From Streptomyces sp. DT2A-34 (lineage in GTDB: Bacteria > Actinomycetota > Actinomycetes > Streptomycetales > Streptomycetaceae): a stretch of DNA of 64,000 bases. Location of the stretch: NCBI RefSeq assembly GCF_030499515.1, contig NZ_JASTWJ010000001.1, positions 3,266,001 through 3,330,000 on the forward strand. Direction: 5' to 3'. The notes beneath the pieces were generated by a model. The model was not told where the DNA came from, searched no databases, and saw only the letters and a list, made by a program, of their open reading frames with translations. Position numbers and translations under genes: made by a program. This document shows positions 17,254 to 24,894 of the stretch, piece by piece. Every line of letters starts with the position of its first letter. The first letter of the stretch is position 1.

Positions 17254-18047
17254 ATTGACCACGGACGCGATCCGTGTCGCCGCCCGGGATGCGAAAGCGG
17301 ACGACCAGCGCGCCCAAGACCGTTCGGGGCGTGCCAGTGCGCGGGCTCACTTCCGCTCACCGCTTAGGAACGGTGACGTGGAAGACGACGCAGGTCGTCA
17401 CCGCCCCAGGACGGCGTCGGCGGTTCTACGTTCACCCGGCGCGGAAGGACAGCGCCGCCTCGACGGTGATGTTCGTCGGTACAAGAATCGCGGCGAAGGT
17501 GATGACGGGCGCGGCGAGTCCGGGAAGCAGCTCCCGGCGGGCGATCCGGAACATGCCCCACCCGCTGAGCCGGTCGGCGGCGACGTAGTCGAGCTCCTTG
17601 AGGGTGAGCGTCTGCGCGCACACCATCTTGGCGAGCGTGCCCCAGCCGCAGACCAGCCCGACGACCAGCGCCACCAGGACGGGGCGCGGGAAGCTCGTGG
17701 GCACGATGGCGAGCAGCGCGAGCGCGACGACCATCAGCGGCATGGCCACGAAGATGTCGGCGATCCGGGTCAGGACGAGGTCCACCCAGCGGTTGCCGAG
17801 CCCGGCCGCGACGCCGATGACGACGCCCAGTACGAGCTGCACGACCGTCGCCGCCAGCGCGACCCCGAGCGACACGCGCGTGCCGTGGACCAGCCGCGCG
17901 AACAGGTCCCGGCCGGCCTGCGGTTCGACGCCGAGCCAGTCATCGGCGCTCACTCCCCCGAACGACCCGATCGGCACGCCTCCGCGCGGCGAGCGCGACC
18001 AGGACGAGCAGCGCGACGACGACCGCCATGACGGACGGTTGGCGCAT
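17254..18047 (-). pseudogene. Remnant of a DppC-type ABC permease with frameshifts and an internal gap
   Basis: An ATG at 18047 with ribosome site GAGAGG starts MRQPSVMAVVVALLVLVAL (first membrane segment). The reading frame is then lost near 17990, and the rest (SFGGVSADDWLGVEPQ, permease loop GWGTLAKMVCAQTLTLKELDYVAA, then PTNITVEAALSF) continues in another frame. A second frame change follows near 17430, with the conserved PPTPSWG in yet another frame before a stop. About 20-30 residues normally found after TM1 also seem to be missing. Same transcriptional direction as the ATPase remnant, consistent with one decayed operon. Confidence 0.85.
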
Positions 18048-18168
18048 CGGAGACGACCTCTCGAAATGATGAATCTCGAATAGCGAGACAGTTTGACGAG
18101 AAGTGAGACGGAAATGGGCAGACATCTGCCCCCGCGCCGGATCGCCACGCGAACGCGAGGGGCGGGCG

Positions 18169-18261
18169 TCAGGGACAGTGGACGTCGGCCACGCACAGTG
18201 CGGTCACACCGATGAGCGCCAGCTCGATGGCGGCGCAAGAGGAGGCGTGACGGGTCGACAT
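18169..18261 (-). CDS. 30-residue Cys-containing leader peptide
   Basis: ATG to TGA, 30 codons, beginning MSTRHASSCAAIEL and ending LCVADVHCP, with Cys codons at positions 9, 23 and 29. Short peptides of this form occur in Streptomyces ahead of transporter and sulfur genes. They resemble the Cys-rich attenuator peptides described in mycobacteria, where ribosome pausing at Cys codons controls the downstream operon. Here it stands in front of the decayed dpp-like permease. No strong Shine-Dalgarno is present and the promoter spacing suggests leaderless translation. Confidence 0.65.
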   Translation of the reverse strand: MSTRHASSCAAIELALIGVTALCVADVHCP

Positions 18262-18268
18262 GCGCAGA

Positions 18269-18297
18269 TATATGTATGAACTCGCTGCACATGCCAA
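18269..18297 (-). promoter_or_regulatory. Candidate promoter of the leader peptide
   Basis: Minus strand TTGGCA, 17 bases, CATATA, with the ATG of the leader peptide eight bases after the -10 element. This spacing places the RNA start at or next to the start codon. Confidence 0.5.
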
Positions 18298-18298
18298 T

Positions 18299-18314
18299 GT
18301 GACTCGTGAGTCAC
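18299..18314. terminator. Small hairpin after the DUF3152 gene
   Basis: Perfect 7-bp stem GTGACTC-GT-GAGTCAC directly downstream of the DUF3152 stop on the minus strand. No T-run follows; a weak terminator or an operator for the leader-peptide promoter are both possible. Confidence 0.35.
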
Positions 18315-18317
18315 TCG

Positions 18318-20060
18318 TCAACTCGCGGGATACGCCCAGGGGTTGGCCCGGCAGTGGATCCCGTCGTGGTCGAGGAACTTGGTCTGCTGCTGCATGACCG
18401 GCGCGAGGTCACCGTCCTTGTCACAGGTGACGTGGCTGTAGCCGAGCCGGTGGCCGACCTCGTGGTTGATCAGCATCTGTCGGTACGCGTGGATCCGATC
18501 ACCGTATGTCTCCGACCCCTGCGCCCATCTGTACGCATTGATCATCACGCGCTCGGTGGCGGCGGAGTCGCACGACACATTGTCGACGGTGGTGTCCAGA
18601 CCGGACTTGGCGCACCAGTCGGCCGTCGTACCGGGGCTGGCCAGCGTGATCACGAAGTCGGGCTTGCCGGAGTAGATGCGCTCGAAGGTGCGGGCGCCGT
18701 TGTGGGACCAGCTGCGGTCGTCGTTGAGCGTCTTCTGCACCGCCTGCGCGAAGAGCTCGCCGTCGAGCCCGAGTCCCTGCTCCACATCCACGCGGTAGGT
18801 GAACTTCTGCCCCGTGCCGGGCGCCTTGTCGATCCCCGGGACCGCGTCGAACTTCCCCGAGCCCTTGAGCGTGGCGCTGAGCGCGTACCTCTTGCCGATC
18901 TTCTGCTCGTACGTCAGCGGTGCCACGCTCGGCGACCCGGACGGCGTCGGCCGCCCGTCGCTGCGCGAGGCCGAGTCACGGGCGTCCCGCGCCTGATCGG
19001 CGGCGGACTGCGACTGTACGTCGCTGCCCTCCCGCCCCTTCGCGACCTGCCCGGCGACGACCACGGCCAGCACGGTGACGACGGCGGCGGCCGCGATGCC
19101 GGTGAAGGCCCGGCCCTTGGCGCCCTTCGCCGGCACGGGCTCGCCGGTCGGCGGGGCGTCATCGTCGAGGTCGGCGTCGTTCGCGACGCCGACACGGGAC
19201 CCGGCCTCGGTGTCCCAGTCGGTGACCGAGGCGTACGGGTCGGCGGGGTGCGCGGCGTCGGACGTACGGGGCGCGAAGACGTCGACGTCCCCGTCGAAGG
19301 CGTCGAGGTAGTCCTGCCGGGGCCCCTCGGACGGCGATGCCCGCCGGGGTCGCGGAAGGGGAACGCCGGTCGCCGGAGGAGCGCCGACCGCCGGGGAAAC
19401 CCCGTACGCAACCCCGGTGCGCCCCCTCAACTCACCCCAGCCCCCACCCGGTTCACGCTGCTCGGGGTGGCCGCCGCGGGCCTGGGGGGTGCCGTGGGCC
19501 GGGGTGCCGCCCGCGAAGCGGGGGACGCCCTGGGCGGGAGTGCCGTCCGGCAGCCGAGGAACGCCGCGGGCGGGGGTGCCGTCGGGGAGCCGGGGGAAGC
19601 CATGCGCGGGGGTGCCGTCGGGCAGCCTCTGGACACCATGCGCGGGCGTGCCGTCGGGCAACCTCGGAAAGCCATGCGCGGGCGTGCCGTCCGGGAACGC
19701 CCGCCCTCCATACGCCGGCGCCCCACCCGTCGGCATCCCCTGCCGAGCGGGCGGCGGACCGGGCACCCTGCGACCGCCAGGACCACCGGCACCACCGGGA
19801 CCACCCGGACCGCCAGGACCACCGGCACCGCCAGGACCACCAGGACCACCGGCCTGCACCCAACCGCCCTGCCCCGCGCCCGGAGCCGCACCCTGCCTCG
19901 CCGTCGGGACCCTGCCCGATCCCGCACCCGGCGCGGACGGACCCCGCTGGGCCGCGCCCGTCTCCGGCTGTGCTCCCCGAGAGCCCTGTCGTGCAGTTGT
20001 GTCCGCGGTGTCCGCGGTGTCGCGTTTGGCGGCAGACCCGCGGCGGCTGTGGCGTCCCAC
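18318..20060 (-). CDS. DUF3152 membrane-anchored protein with metzincin-like zinc site
   Basis: 580 aa. Starts MGRHSRRG, then ~270 residues of Gly/Pro/Ala-rich low complexity including a 12-residue repeat (LPDGTPAHGFPR and variants, about six copies). One membrane segment (FTGIAAAAVVTVLAVVVAG) is followed by the extracellular DUF3152 domain. Near residue 535 it has HEVGHRLGYSH, an HExxHxxGxxH signature of metzincin zinc proteases. Cys residues in the domain (NVSCD, VTCD, IHCR) may form disulfides. Predicted role: surface metalloprotease. Catalytic activity of DUF3152 is inferred from the motif. Confidence 0.85.
   Translation of the reverse strand: MGRHSRRGSAAKRDTADTADTTARQGSRGAQPETGAAQRGPSAPGAGSGRVPTARQGAAPGAGQGGWVQAGGPGGPGGAGGPGGPGGPGGAGGPGGRRVPGPPPARQGMPTGGAPAYGGRAFPDGTPAHGFPRLPDGTPAHGVQRLPDGTPAHGFPRLPDGTPARGVPRLPDGTPAQGVPRFAGGTPAHGTPQARGGHPEQREPGGGWGELRGRTGVAYGVSPAVGAPPATGVPLPRPRRASPSEGPRQDYLDAFDGDVDVFAPRTSDAAHPADPYASVTDWDTEAGSRVGVANDADLDDDAPPTGEPVPAKGAKGRAFTGIAAAAVVTVLAVVVAGQVAKGREGSDVQSQSAADQARDARDSASRSDGRPTPSGSPSVAPLTYEQKIGKRYALSATLKGSGKFDAVPGIDKAPGTGQKFTYRVDVEQGLGLDGELFAQAVQKTLNDDRSWSHNGARTFERIYSGKPDFVITLASPGTTADWCAKSGLDTTVDNVSCDSAATERVMINAYRWAQGSETYGDRIHAYRQMLINHEVGHRLGYSHVTCDKDGDLAPVMQQQTKFLDHDGIHCRANPWAYPAS
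19491..19700. repeat. 36-bp coding tandem repeat in the DUF3152 gene
   Basis: About six degenerate 36-base units encoding LPDGTPAHGFPR-type repeats, continuing into Gly-Gly-Pro triplets at 19770-19860. Copy number is likely to vary between strains. Confidence 0.75.
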
Positions 20061-20068
20061 GTCGCGCC

Positions 20069-21229
20069 TCAGCTCCCCGCGTTCTCGGTCACGGCCTCGT
20101 CCTCGCCCGCGGCGGCGGCCCTGTCGCCGGCGTCATCCGCGCCCCGGCCGACGGCCCCGGCCGCACCCTCACCGCGCCTTGTGCGCCCGTCGGCGGCCGA
20201 CACACCCGTCTTCCCCGCATCCAGGGTCCCCGCCGTCTCCGCCGTCCACGCCGTCTCCGCCGTCCCCGCCGTCCCCGCCGTCTCCACGAGGAGTTCACGG
20301 ACCGCCCGGGCGACCACCTCCGGGTACTCCATCATCGCCACGTGCCCGGCCTCCGGCAGGCTCAGCAGGCGGGAGTCGCGGAAGGCGCGCGCTGCCCGCC
20401 GACGCATGCGGTAGCCCACGAGCTGGTCGCGGCCGCCGTAGATGAGCAGCGTCGGCGCCAGCACCCGTTCGGCCTGGCGCCACAGCGCGTGCTGGCCGCC
20501 CAGCGTGTAGGCGTTGACGAGCCCGCGCGCGGAGCGGGTCATCGCGTCCCAGAAGTACGGCAGTTGCAGCCGCCGTTCCATCTCCTCGACGGCGTTGCGG
20601 AATCCCTCCGGAGTCACCCGCTCGGGGGCGCCGTAACAGAGTTGCATCACGCCGCGGACCCGCTGCTCCGCCGTCCAGCCCCTGGTGAGCCGGGTGAAGA
20701 GCGCGGTCACTCCGGGCACCGCGAGCAGTGCCGTGGGCGCGGCCGTGCGCTGGACGCGGATTTCCGGCAGTGCAGGTGACACGAGAGTGAGCGTACGGAC
20801 CAGGTCGGGACGTACCGCTGCGACGCGCGTGGTGACCGCGCCGCCGAGCGAGTTGCCGAAGAGGTGTACGGGGCCGCGGCCGGAGGCGTCGAGATAACGA
20901 ATCACCGCGCGTGCGTGCGCGGTGATCGAGTAGTCGCCGTCATCCGGTGGGGGAGAGTCGCCGAAGCCCGGCAGGTCGACGGCCTCGCCGTCGACCTCGC
21001 CTTCGAGCTGCTCCATCAGCGCCGACCAGTTCTGCGAGGAACCGCCGAGTCCGTGGACGTACAGCGCGGGCGGCAGCCCCTCGCGCGCGGGTGGTCTCGA
21101 ACGCACCGTCAGCGTGATCCCCGGCAGCCCGACCGATCGAAGCCTCTCCCCCTCCGCGACCCTGACGGTCGCCACCTTGGGCAGCACATTGGCAGTCGCC
21201 GGCGCGGACGGGAGTTCGGTCGAAGACAT
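20069..21229 (-). CDS. Alpha/beta-fold hydrolase
   Basis: 386 aa. Classic order: oxyanion HGLGGSSQNW, nucleophile elbow GNSLGG, acid near LIYGGRDQLVG and His in EAGHVAMME. The C-terminal ~90 residues are low complexity and encoded by a 9-bp tandem repeat (TAGTAETAW pattern). Only eight bases separate its stop from the DUF3152 start, so the two genes form an operon. Substrate unknown. Confidence 0.85.
   Translation of the reverse strand: MSSTELPSAPATANVLPKVATVRVAEGERLRSVGLPGITLTVRSRPPAREGLPPALYVHGLGGSSQNWSALMEQLEGEVDGEAVDLPGFGDSPPPDDGDYSITAHARAVIRYLDASGRGPVHLFGNSLGGAVTTRVAAVRPDLVRTLTLVSPALPEIRVQRTAAPTALLAVPGVTALFTRLTRGWTAEQRVRGVMQLCYGAPERVTPEGFRNAVEEMERRLQLPYFWDAMTRSARGLVNAYTLGGQHALWRQAERVLAPTLLIYGGRDQLVGYRMRRRAARAFRDSRLLSLPEAGHVAMMEYPEVVARAVRELLVETAGTAGTAETAWTAETAGTLDAGKTGVSAADGRTRRGEGAAGAVGRGADDAGDRAAAAGEDEAVTENAGS
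20231..20285. repeat. 9-bp tandem repeat in the hydrolase gene tail
   Basis: About six units of CCGCCGTCTCC-type 9-mers (GCCGTCNCC) encoding a Thr/Ala-rich tail. This is an in-frame microsatellite-like stretch. Confidence 0.7.
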
Positions 21230-21516
21230 GCGGCAATGTTACGAGACGATCACGCCCTGGTTCATGTGTTCGCCGTCACAAGTCGACACGTACATGGCAC
21301 ACGTACGTGGCACCCGCACACGGCAGTCGTACGGCCCTGCCCGCCAGGCCTGAAACCCGCCCGCAAAACCCACCCGCATCGCCCGCAGGTCCCCCGCGGA
21401 TCGCATAGCGTCCGGAACTTGTGTCTCCTAGGCTCATACGCAGGGCACCCGCATATGGACCCCTGCTACCCAGGGACGTTGTGCCCCACGGGGACGTTCA
21501 AGGAAGGGAGCCCGCC

Positions 21517-21741
21517 ATGACCGTCGATCCCACCGATCCCGAGACATTCGTGAACGACGACACCGAGGAAGCCCAGGAGTTCGACGTCGAGGCCCCCGCG
21601 GCCGACGCGGCCGAGCAGCACGCCGAGGTCCGGCCCGACCGCGACGATCCGGTGACCGGCGAGGACCAGGACCGGGCCAGCGAGGCCGATCTGGCCGAAC
21701 AGGCGCGCGTCGTCTCCATCGACGAGGACGACTATCGGTGA
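21517..21741 (+). CDS. Small acidic conserved protein
   Basis: 74 aa, strongly acidic (Asp/Glu about one third), no hydrophobic segment: starts MTVDPTDPETF and ends VVSIDEDDYR. A strong ribosome site AAGGAAGGGAG precedes the ATG. Not recognised beyond a streptomycete-type hypothetical protein. It lies between a divergent hydrolase and a TetR gene. Confidence 0.65.
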   Translation: MTVDPTDPETFVNDDTEEAQEFDVEAPAADAAEQHAEVRPDRDDPVTGEDQDRASEADLAEQARVVSIDEDDYR

Positions 21742-21975
21742 ACGAAGGTGCGGTCGGCGAAGGTGCGACCGGACGCGAAAAAGCGCGGAAGAGAGCGCCA
21801 CTGAGCAGGAATGAGGCTATTTGTTGCCCGTTCCGGACCGGTTTCAAACCTTCTGCACGACTTTCGTCACCGTCCGGTCCGTGAAATTCTGCGCTCGCAC
21901 CGCGCACAGCAGGGTTACCGAAAAGTACGATGGCGGCGCGGCGCACACCGCATGTGGACGACATTGGGAGGCGGC

Positions 21976-22617
21976 GTGACAGCCATCGAGCAGACAGAGG
22001 CGGCACGCCCGCGGGGCACTCGCCTGCCGCGCCGTGCCCGACGGAACCAGCTCTTGGGCGCCGCCCAGGAGGTCTTCGTCGCGCAGGGCTACCACGCTGC
22101 CGCGATGGACGACATCGCCGAGCGTGCCGGCGTCAGCAAGCCGGTGCTCTACCAGCACTTCCCGGGCAAGCTCGACCTGTACCTCGCCCTGCTGGACCAG
22201 CACTGCGAGTCCCTGATCCAGGCCGTACGGAACGCGCTGGCGTCGACGACCGACAACAAGCAGCGCGTGCGGGCGACGATGGACGCGTACTTCGCGTACG
22301 TCGAGGACGACGGCGGCGCCTTCCGTCTGGTCTTCGAGTCGGACCTGACGAACGAACCGGCCGTGCGCCAGCGCGTCGACAAGGTCACCAACGAGTGCGC
22401 CGAGGCGATCTGCGACGTCATCGCCGAGGACACCGGCCTCTCGCGCGCGGAGTCGATGCTGCTCGCCTCCGGCCTCGGCGGCCTCGCCCAGGTCGTGGCC
22501 CGCTCCTGGCTGCACAGCGACCGCAGCGTTCCGCGCGACCAGGCGGTGCAGCTGCTGACGTCCCTTGCGTGGCGCGGCATCGCGGGCTTCCCGCTGCACG
22601 GCACGGAGCACCACTGA
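21976..22617 (+). CDS. TetR-family transcriptional regulator
   Basis: 213 aa. N-terminal HTH: LLGAAQEVFVAQGYHAAAMDDIAERAGVSKPVLYQHF contains the canonical helix-turn-helix ending VLYQHFPGK; C-terminal ligand-binding helices follow. GTG start after GGGAGGC. It matches in position the TetR gene (Rv3208-like) that precedes the DUF3107 gene in mycobacteria. Target genes unknown; neighbours of the same strand are candidates. Confidence 0.88.
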   Translation: MTAIEQTEAARPRGTRLPRRARRNQLLGAAQEVFVAQGYHAAAMDDIAERAGVSKPVLYQHFPGKLDLYLALLDQHCESLIQAVRNALASTTDNKQRVRATMDAYFAYVEDDGGAFRLVFESDLTNEPAVRQRVDKVTNECAEAICDVIAEDTGLSRAESMLLASGLGGLAQVVARSWLHSDRSVPRDQAVQLLTSLAWRGIAGFPLHGTEHH

Positions 22618-22768
22618 CACGCACGCGCGTGTGCGGGGCGTTTGTTCCCGTCCGCTGTTCGCTCCTGGCGTTCTCGGGCGGAGGGTGTACGTCCCCTCAC
22701 CGGGCTAATGTGTGCTGGGTACGGCGCGGAAGATCGCGCACTTCACTGACCGTCGGAGGGACATAGCC

Positions 22769-22996
22769 GTGGAGGTCAAGATCGGCGTGCAGCACGCGCC
22801 CCGCGAGATCGTTCTGGAGAGCGGTCAGAGTGCCGAGGAGGTCGAGCGGGCCGTGTCCGAGGCACTGGCCGGGAAGTCACAGCTGCTGACCCTCGTGGAC
22901 GAGCACGGCCGCAAGGTCCTGGTCCCGGCCGACCGCCTCGCGTACGTGGAGCTCGGTGAGCCGGCCCCGCGCAAGGTGGGCTTCGGCGCGCTGTAG
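22769..22996 (+). CDS. DUF3107 small protein
   Basis: 75 aa, MEVKIGVQHAPREIVLESGQ start and VGFGAL end, the compact family found across actinobacteria (TB9.4-like in M. tuberculosis). No catalytic motif. GTG start after GGAGGG. It lies directly after the TetR gene and ends in a strong terminator. Confidence 0.85.
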   Translation: MEVKIGVQHAPREIVLESGQSAEEVERAVSEALAGKSQLLTLVDEHGRKVLVPADRLAYVELGEPAPRKVGFGAL

Positions 22997-23019
22997 GAAG
23001 GCGCCGCCGGACAGGCGTG

Positions 23020-23061
23020 ACGGGAGGGGCCCGACGACTACGCTCGCCGGGCCCCTCCCGT
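23020..23061 (+). terminator. Terminator after the DUF3107 gene
   Basis: 14-bp perfect stem ACGGGAGGGGCCCG / CGGGCCCCTCCCGT, 14-base loop, followed by a short T/C tract. Confidence 0.8.
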
Positions 23062-23076
23062 TCCCCACACATGAGA

Positions 23077-23124
23077 TTTCTCCACGGACGAGTTTCTCCA
23101 CGGACGAGTTTCTCCACGGATGGA
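23077..23124. repeat. Three 16-bp tandem repeats upstream of a small membrane protein
   Basis: Units TTTCTCCACGGACGAG, TTTCTCCACGGACGAG and TTTCTCCACGGATGGA in direct succession about 100 bases before the next gene. Possible regulator-binding array or slippage product. Confidence 0.8.
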
Positions 23125-23225
23125 GCACAGACCAACCACAGGGGAGGATTGCATTCCGCAGGTCAGGGGTATGACGGGCTACGACCGTTTCGAGCAGGCC
23201 GGCCATGTGGGAGGGACCCCAACAC

Positions 23226-23495
23226 ATGCTCTTGGAAGCGCTCAGCTCCGCGATCCTCGGCCTGGCCCTGGCATGGGCTGCCGCCCACCGCCTGCCGCAC
23301 CGTCTCCCGGCCCGTTCCCTGGTCCTGCCGACGGGTGTCGCCGGCGCCCTCTTCGGCGCCTTCATCACGCACACCGCGCTGGACTTCGGCAACCTCTTCC
23401 TGATCCTCATCGGCGCGGCCGCGGTCTCCACCGCCTCCCTCTCCCTGCTGGTACGCCCCGCGGGAAGACTCCACCGCCACTCGGCGACCGCGTAA
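23226..23495 (+). CDS. Small two-to-three-helix membrane protein
   Basis: 89 aa. Three hydrophobic stretches: LSSAILGLALAWAAAH, LVLPTGVAGALFGAFI and LFLILIGAAAVSTASLSLLV. The start at ATG 23226 follows GGGAGGG by eight bases; an earlier ATG at 23205 has none. Function not recognised. Confidence 0.7.
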   Translation: MLLEALSSAILGLALAWAAAHRLPHRLPARSLVLPTGVAGALFGAFITHTALDFGNLFLILIGAAAVSTASLSLLVRPAGRLHRHSATA

Positions 23496-23592
23496 ACCCA
23501 GAGGACCGGCCGCCAAATCCCTGACGCCCCTCACCCGCAGGGCGCTCGCCTCCTCACCGCCCCCCGGGCCCCAACCACCCACAGGGGGCTTC

Positions 23593-23740
23593 ACCTCTCA
23601 ACGCCGGCCCAGGCATTTCAGCCCGTCCGGCGTTTGAGGACGAGGCCGTTCAGGCCGACGGGGGTCCAGGGGGCGGAGCCCCCTGGCGGGGTCGAAGGGC
23701 AGCGCCCCTGGGGATGGGACGGGTAGGGGCGGCGGGGGCG
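23593..23740. repeat. Intergenic repeat family A, copy 1
   Basis: A stretch of about 150 bases containing GCCCGTCCGGCGTTTGAGGA, a GGGGGCGGAGCCCCC palindrome and GAAGGGCAGCGCCCC. It reappears as a near-identical reverse complement at 51245-51403. It occupies the gap between two convergent genes. Confidence 0.8.
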
Positions 23741-23746
23741 AAAAAC

Positions 23747-24502
23747 CTACGCGGCCAACCCCAGCGCAGCCATCCGCTTGGTGTGCGCCTCAGTGATCCG
23801 CGAGAACATCCGCCCGACCTCCGCGAGATCGAACCCGTCCGCGACCCCACCCACGAGCATCGTCGACAACGCGTCCCGGTCGGCCACCACCCGCTGCGAC
23901 TGCGACAACGCCTCCCCCATCAACCGCCGAGCCCACAACGCAAGCCGCCCACCCACACGAGGATCCGCATCGATAGCGGCCCGCACCTTCTCCACGGCGA
24001 ACGACGCATGCCCGGTGTCGTCGAGCACGGCCAGCACCAGCCCCCGCGTGTCCGAGTCGAGCCGAGCCGCGACCTCCCGGTAGAAGTCACTGGCGATCGA
24101 GTCACCGACGTACGCCTTGACAAGCCCTTCCAGCCAGTCAGAAGGCGCCGTCTGCTTGTGGAACCCGTCCAGCGCCGCGACGAACGGCTCCATGGACTCC
24201 GTCGGCTCGGCCCCGATCTCGGTCAGCCGGTCCCGCAGCTTCTCGTAGTGGTGGAACTCCGCCGACGCCATCTTCGCCAGCTCCGCCTTGTCCGCCAGCG
24301 TCGGCGCCAGCTTGGCGTCCTCCGCCAGCCGCTCGAACGCCGCCAGCTCCCCGTACGCCAGCGCGCCCAGCAGATCCACGACAGCGGCCCGGTACTGCGG
24401 ATCGGCGGAGGCCTGCGCCCAGTCCTGGGCGGCGACCCCGGTGTGTTCGACGGTGGAGTCAGCGGTGTCGGGGGCGTCAGGGGTGTTGTCAGGCGTCGTC
24501 AT
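23747..24502 (-). CDS. Ferritin-like fold protein (MiaE-like)
   Basis: 251 aa, mostly helical. Carboxylate/His motifs of a diiron four-helix bundle are visible: GELAAFERL, SAEFHHYEKL (ExxH) and later DDTGHASFAVEK. Actinobacterial homologues (Rv3210c-like) are annotated as ferritin-like or tRNA-hydroxylase-like. MTTPDN is taken as the start. Divergent from the DEAD-box helicase gene, as in mycobacteria. Confidence 0.8.
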   Translation of the reverse strand: MTTPDNTPDAPDTADSTVEHTGVAAQDWAQASADPQYRAAVVDLLGALAYGELAAFERLAEDAKLAPTLADKAELAKMASAEFHHYEKLRDRLTEIGAEPTESMEPFVAALDGFHKQTAPSDWLEGLVKAYVGDSIASDFYREVAARLDSDTRGLVLAVLDDTGHASFAVEKVRAAIDADPRVGGRLALWARRLMGEALSQSQRVVADRDALSTMLVGGVADGFDLAEVGRMFSRITEAHTKRMAALGLAA

Positions 24503-24894
24503 GAAGCGCACAATAGCCCGCTCACCGCGTCGGGGAAGTCCCTGGTCAATGACTGTGACGCCGACTACGTGACCAATTCGGCCATCGCATGTGCGCGTTT
24601 CCGGGGTATGGTGGTAATGCGCCCGCTGAGTACTCAGACGTATCTCGACGGGCCGCACGTTATGAGGATGCCCGGTCGGTGGCCCGATCGGCTCCGACCC
24701 GACAGCCCTCCACGGCCGTACGGCACTCTGCGTACGGAGCCCGGAGGGGGACACCCTCAGCGGTACGAGCGCTAGAGCGTCGGCAGTGGTCCCGTGCCTT
24801 ACGGCCCGACCGTATGGCAGCCGACGTCCCCCGGCACGGTCCGTCAAGAACCCCCGCGCTCGCCTCGCACCGCGTACACAGAAGAGGCAGCACC
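24503..24894. other. Divergent promoter region, ferritin-like / DEAD-box helicase
   Basis: 392 bases. The helicase appears to have a long 5' leader with GC-rich inverted repeats, for example CCGTACGG/CCGTACG-type stretches at 24715-24745. No riboswitch class was recognised and no gene is supported. Confidence 0.4.

Noticed and set aside
21808..21832. GGAAT-N17-GTT upstream of the TetR gene
   Set aside because: Spacing is one base short of the sigma-R consensus and it lies 140 bases before the start; not strong enough to call.
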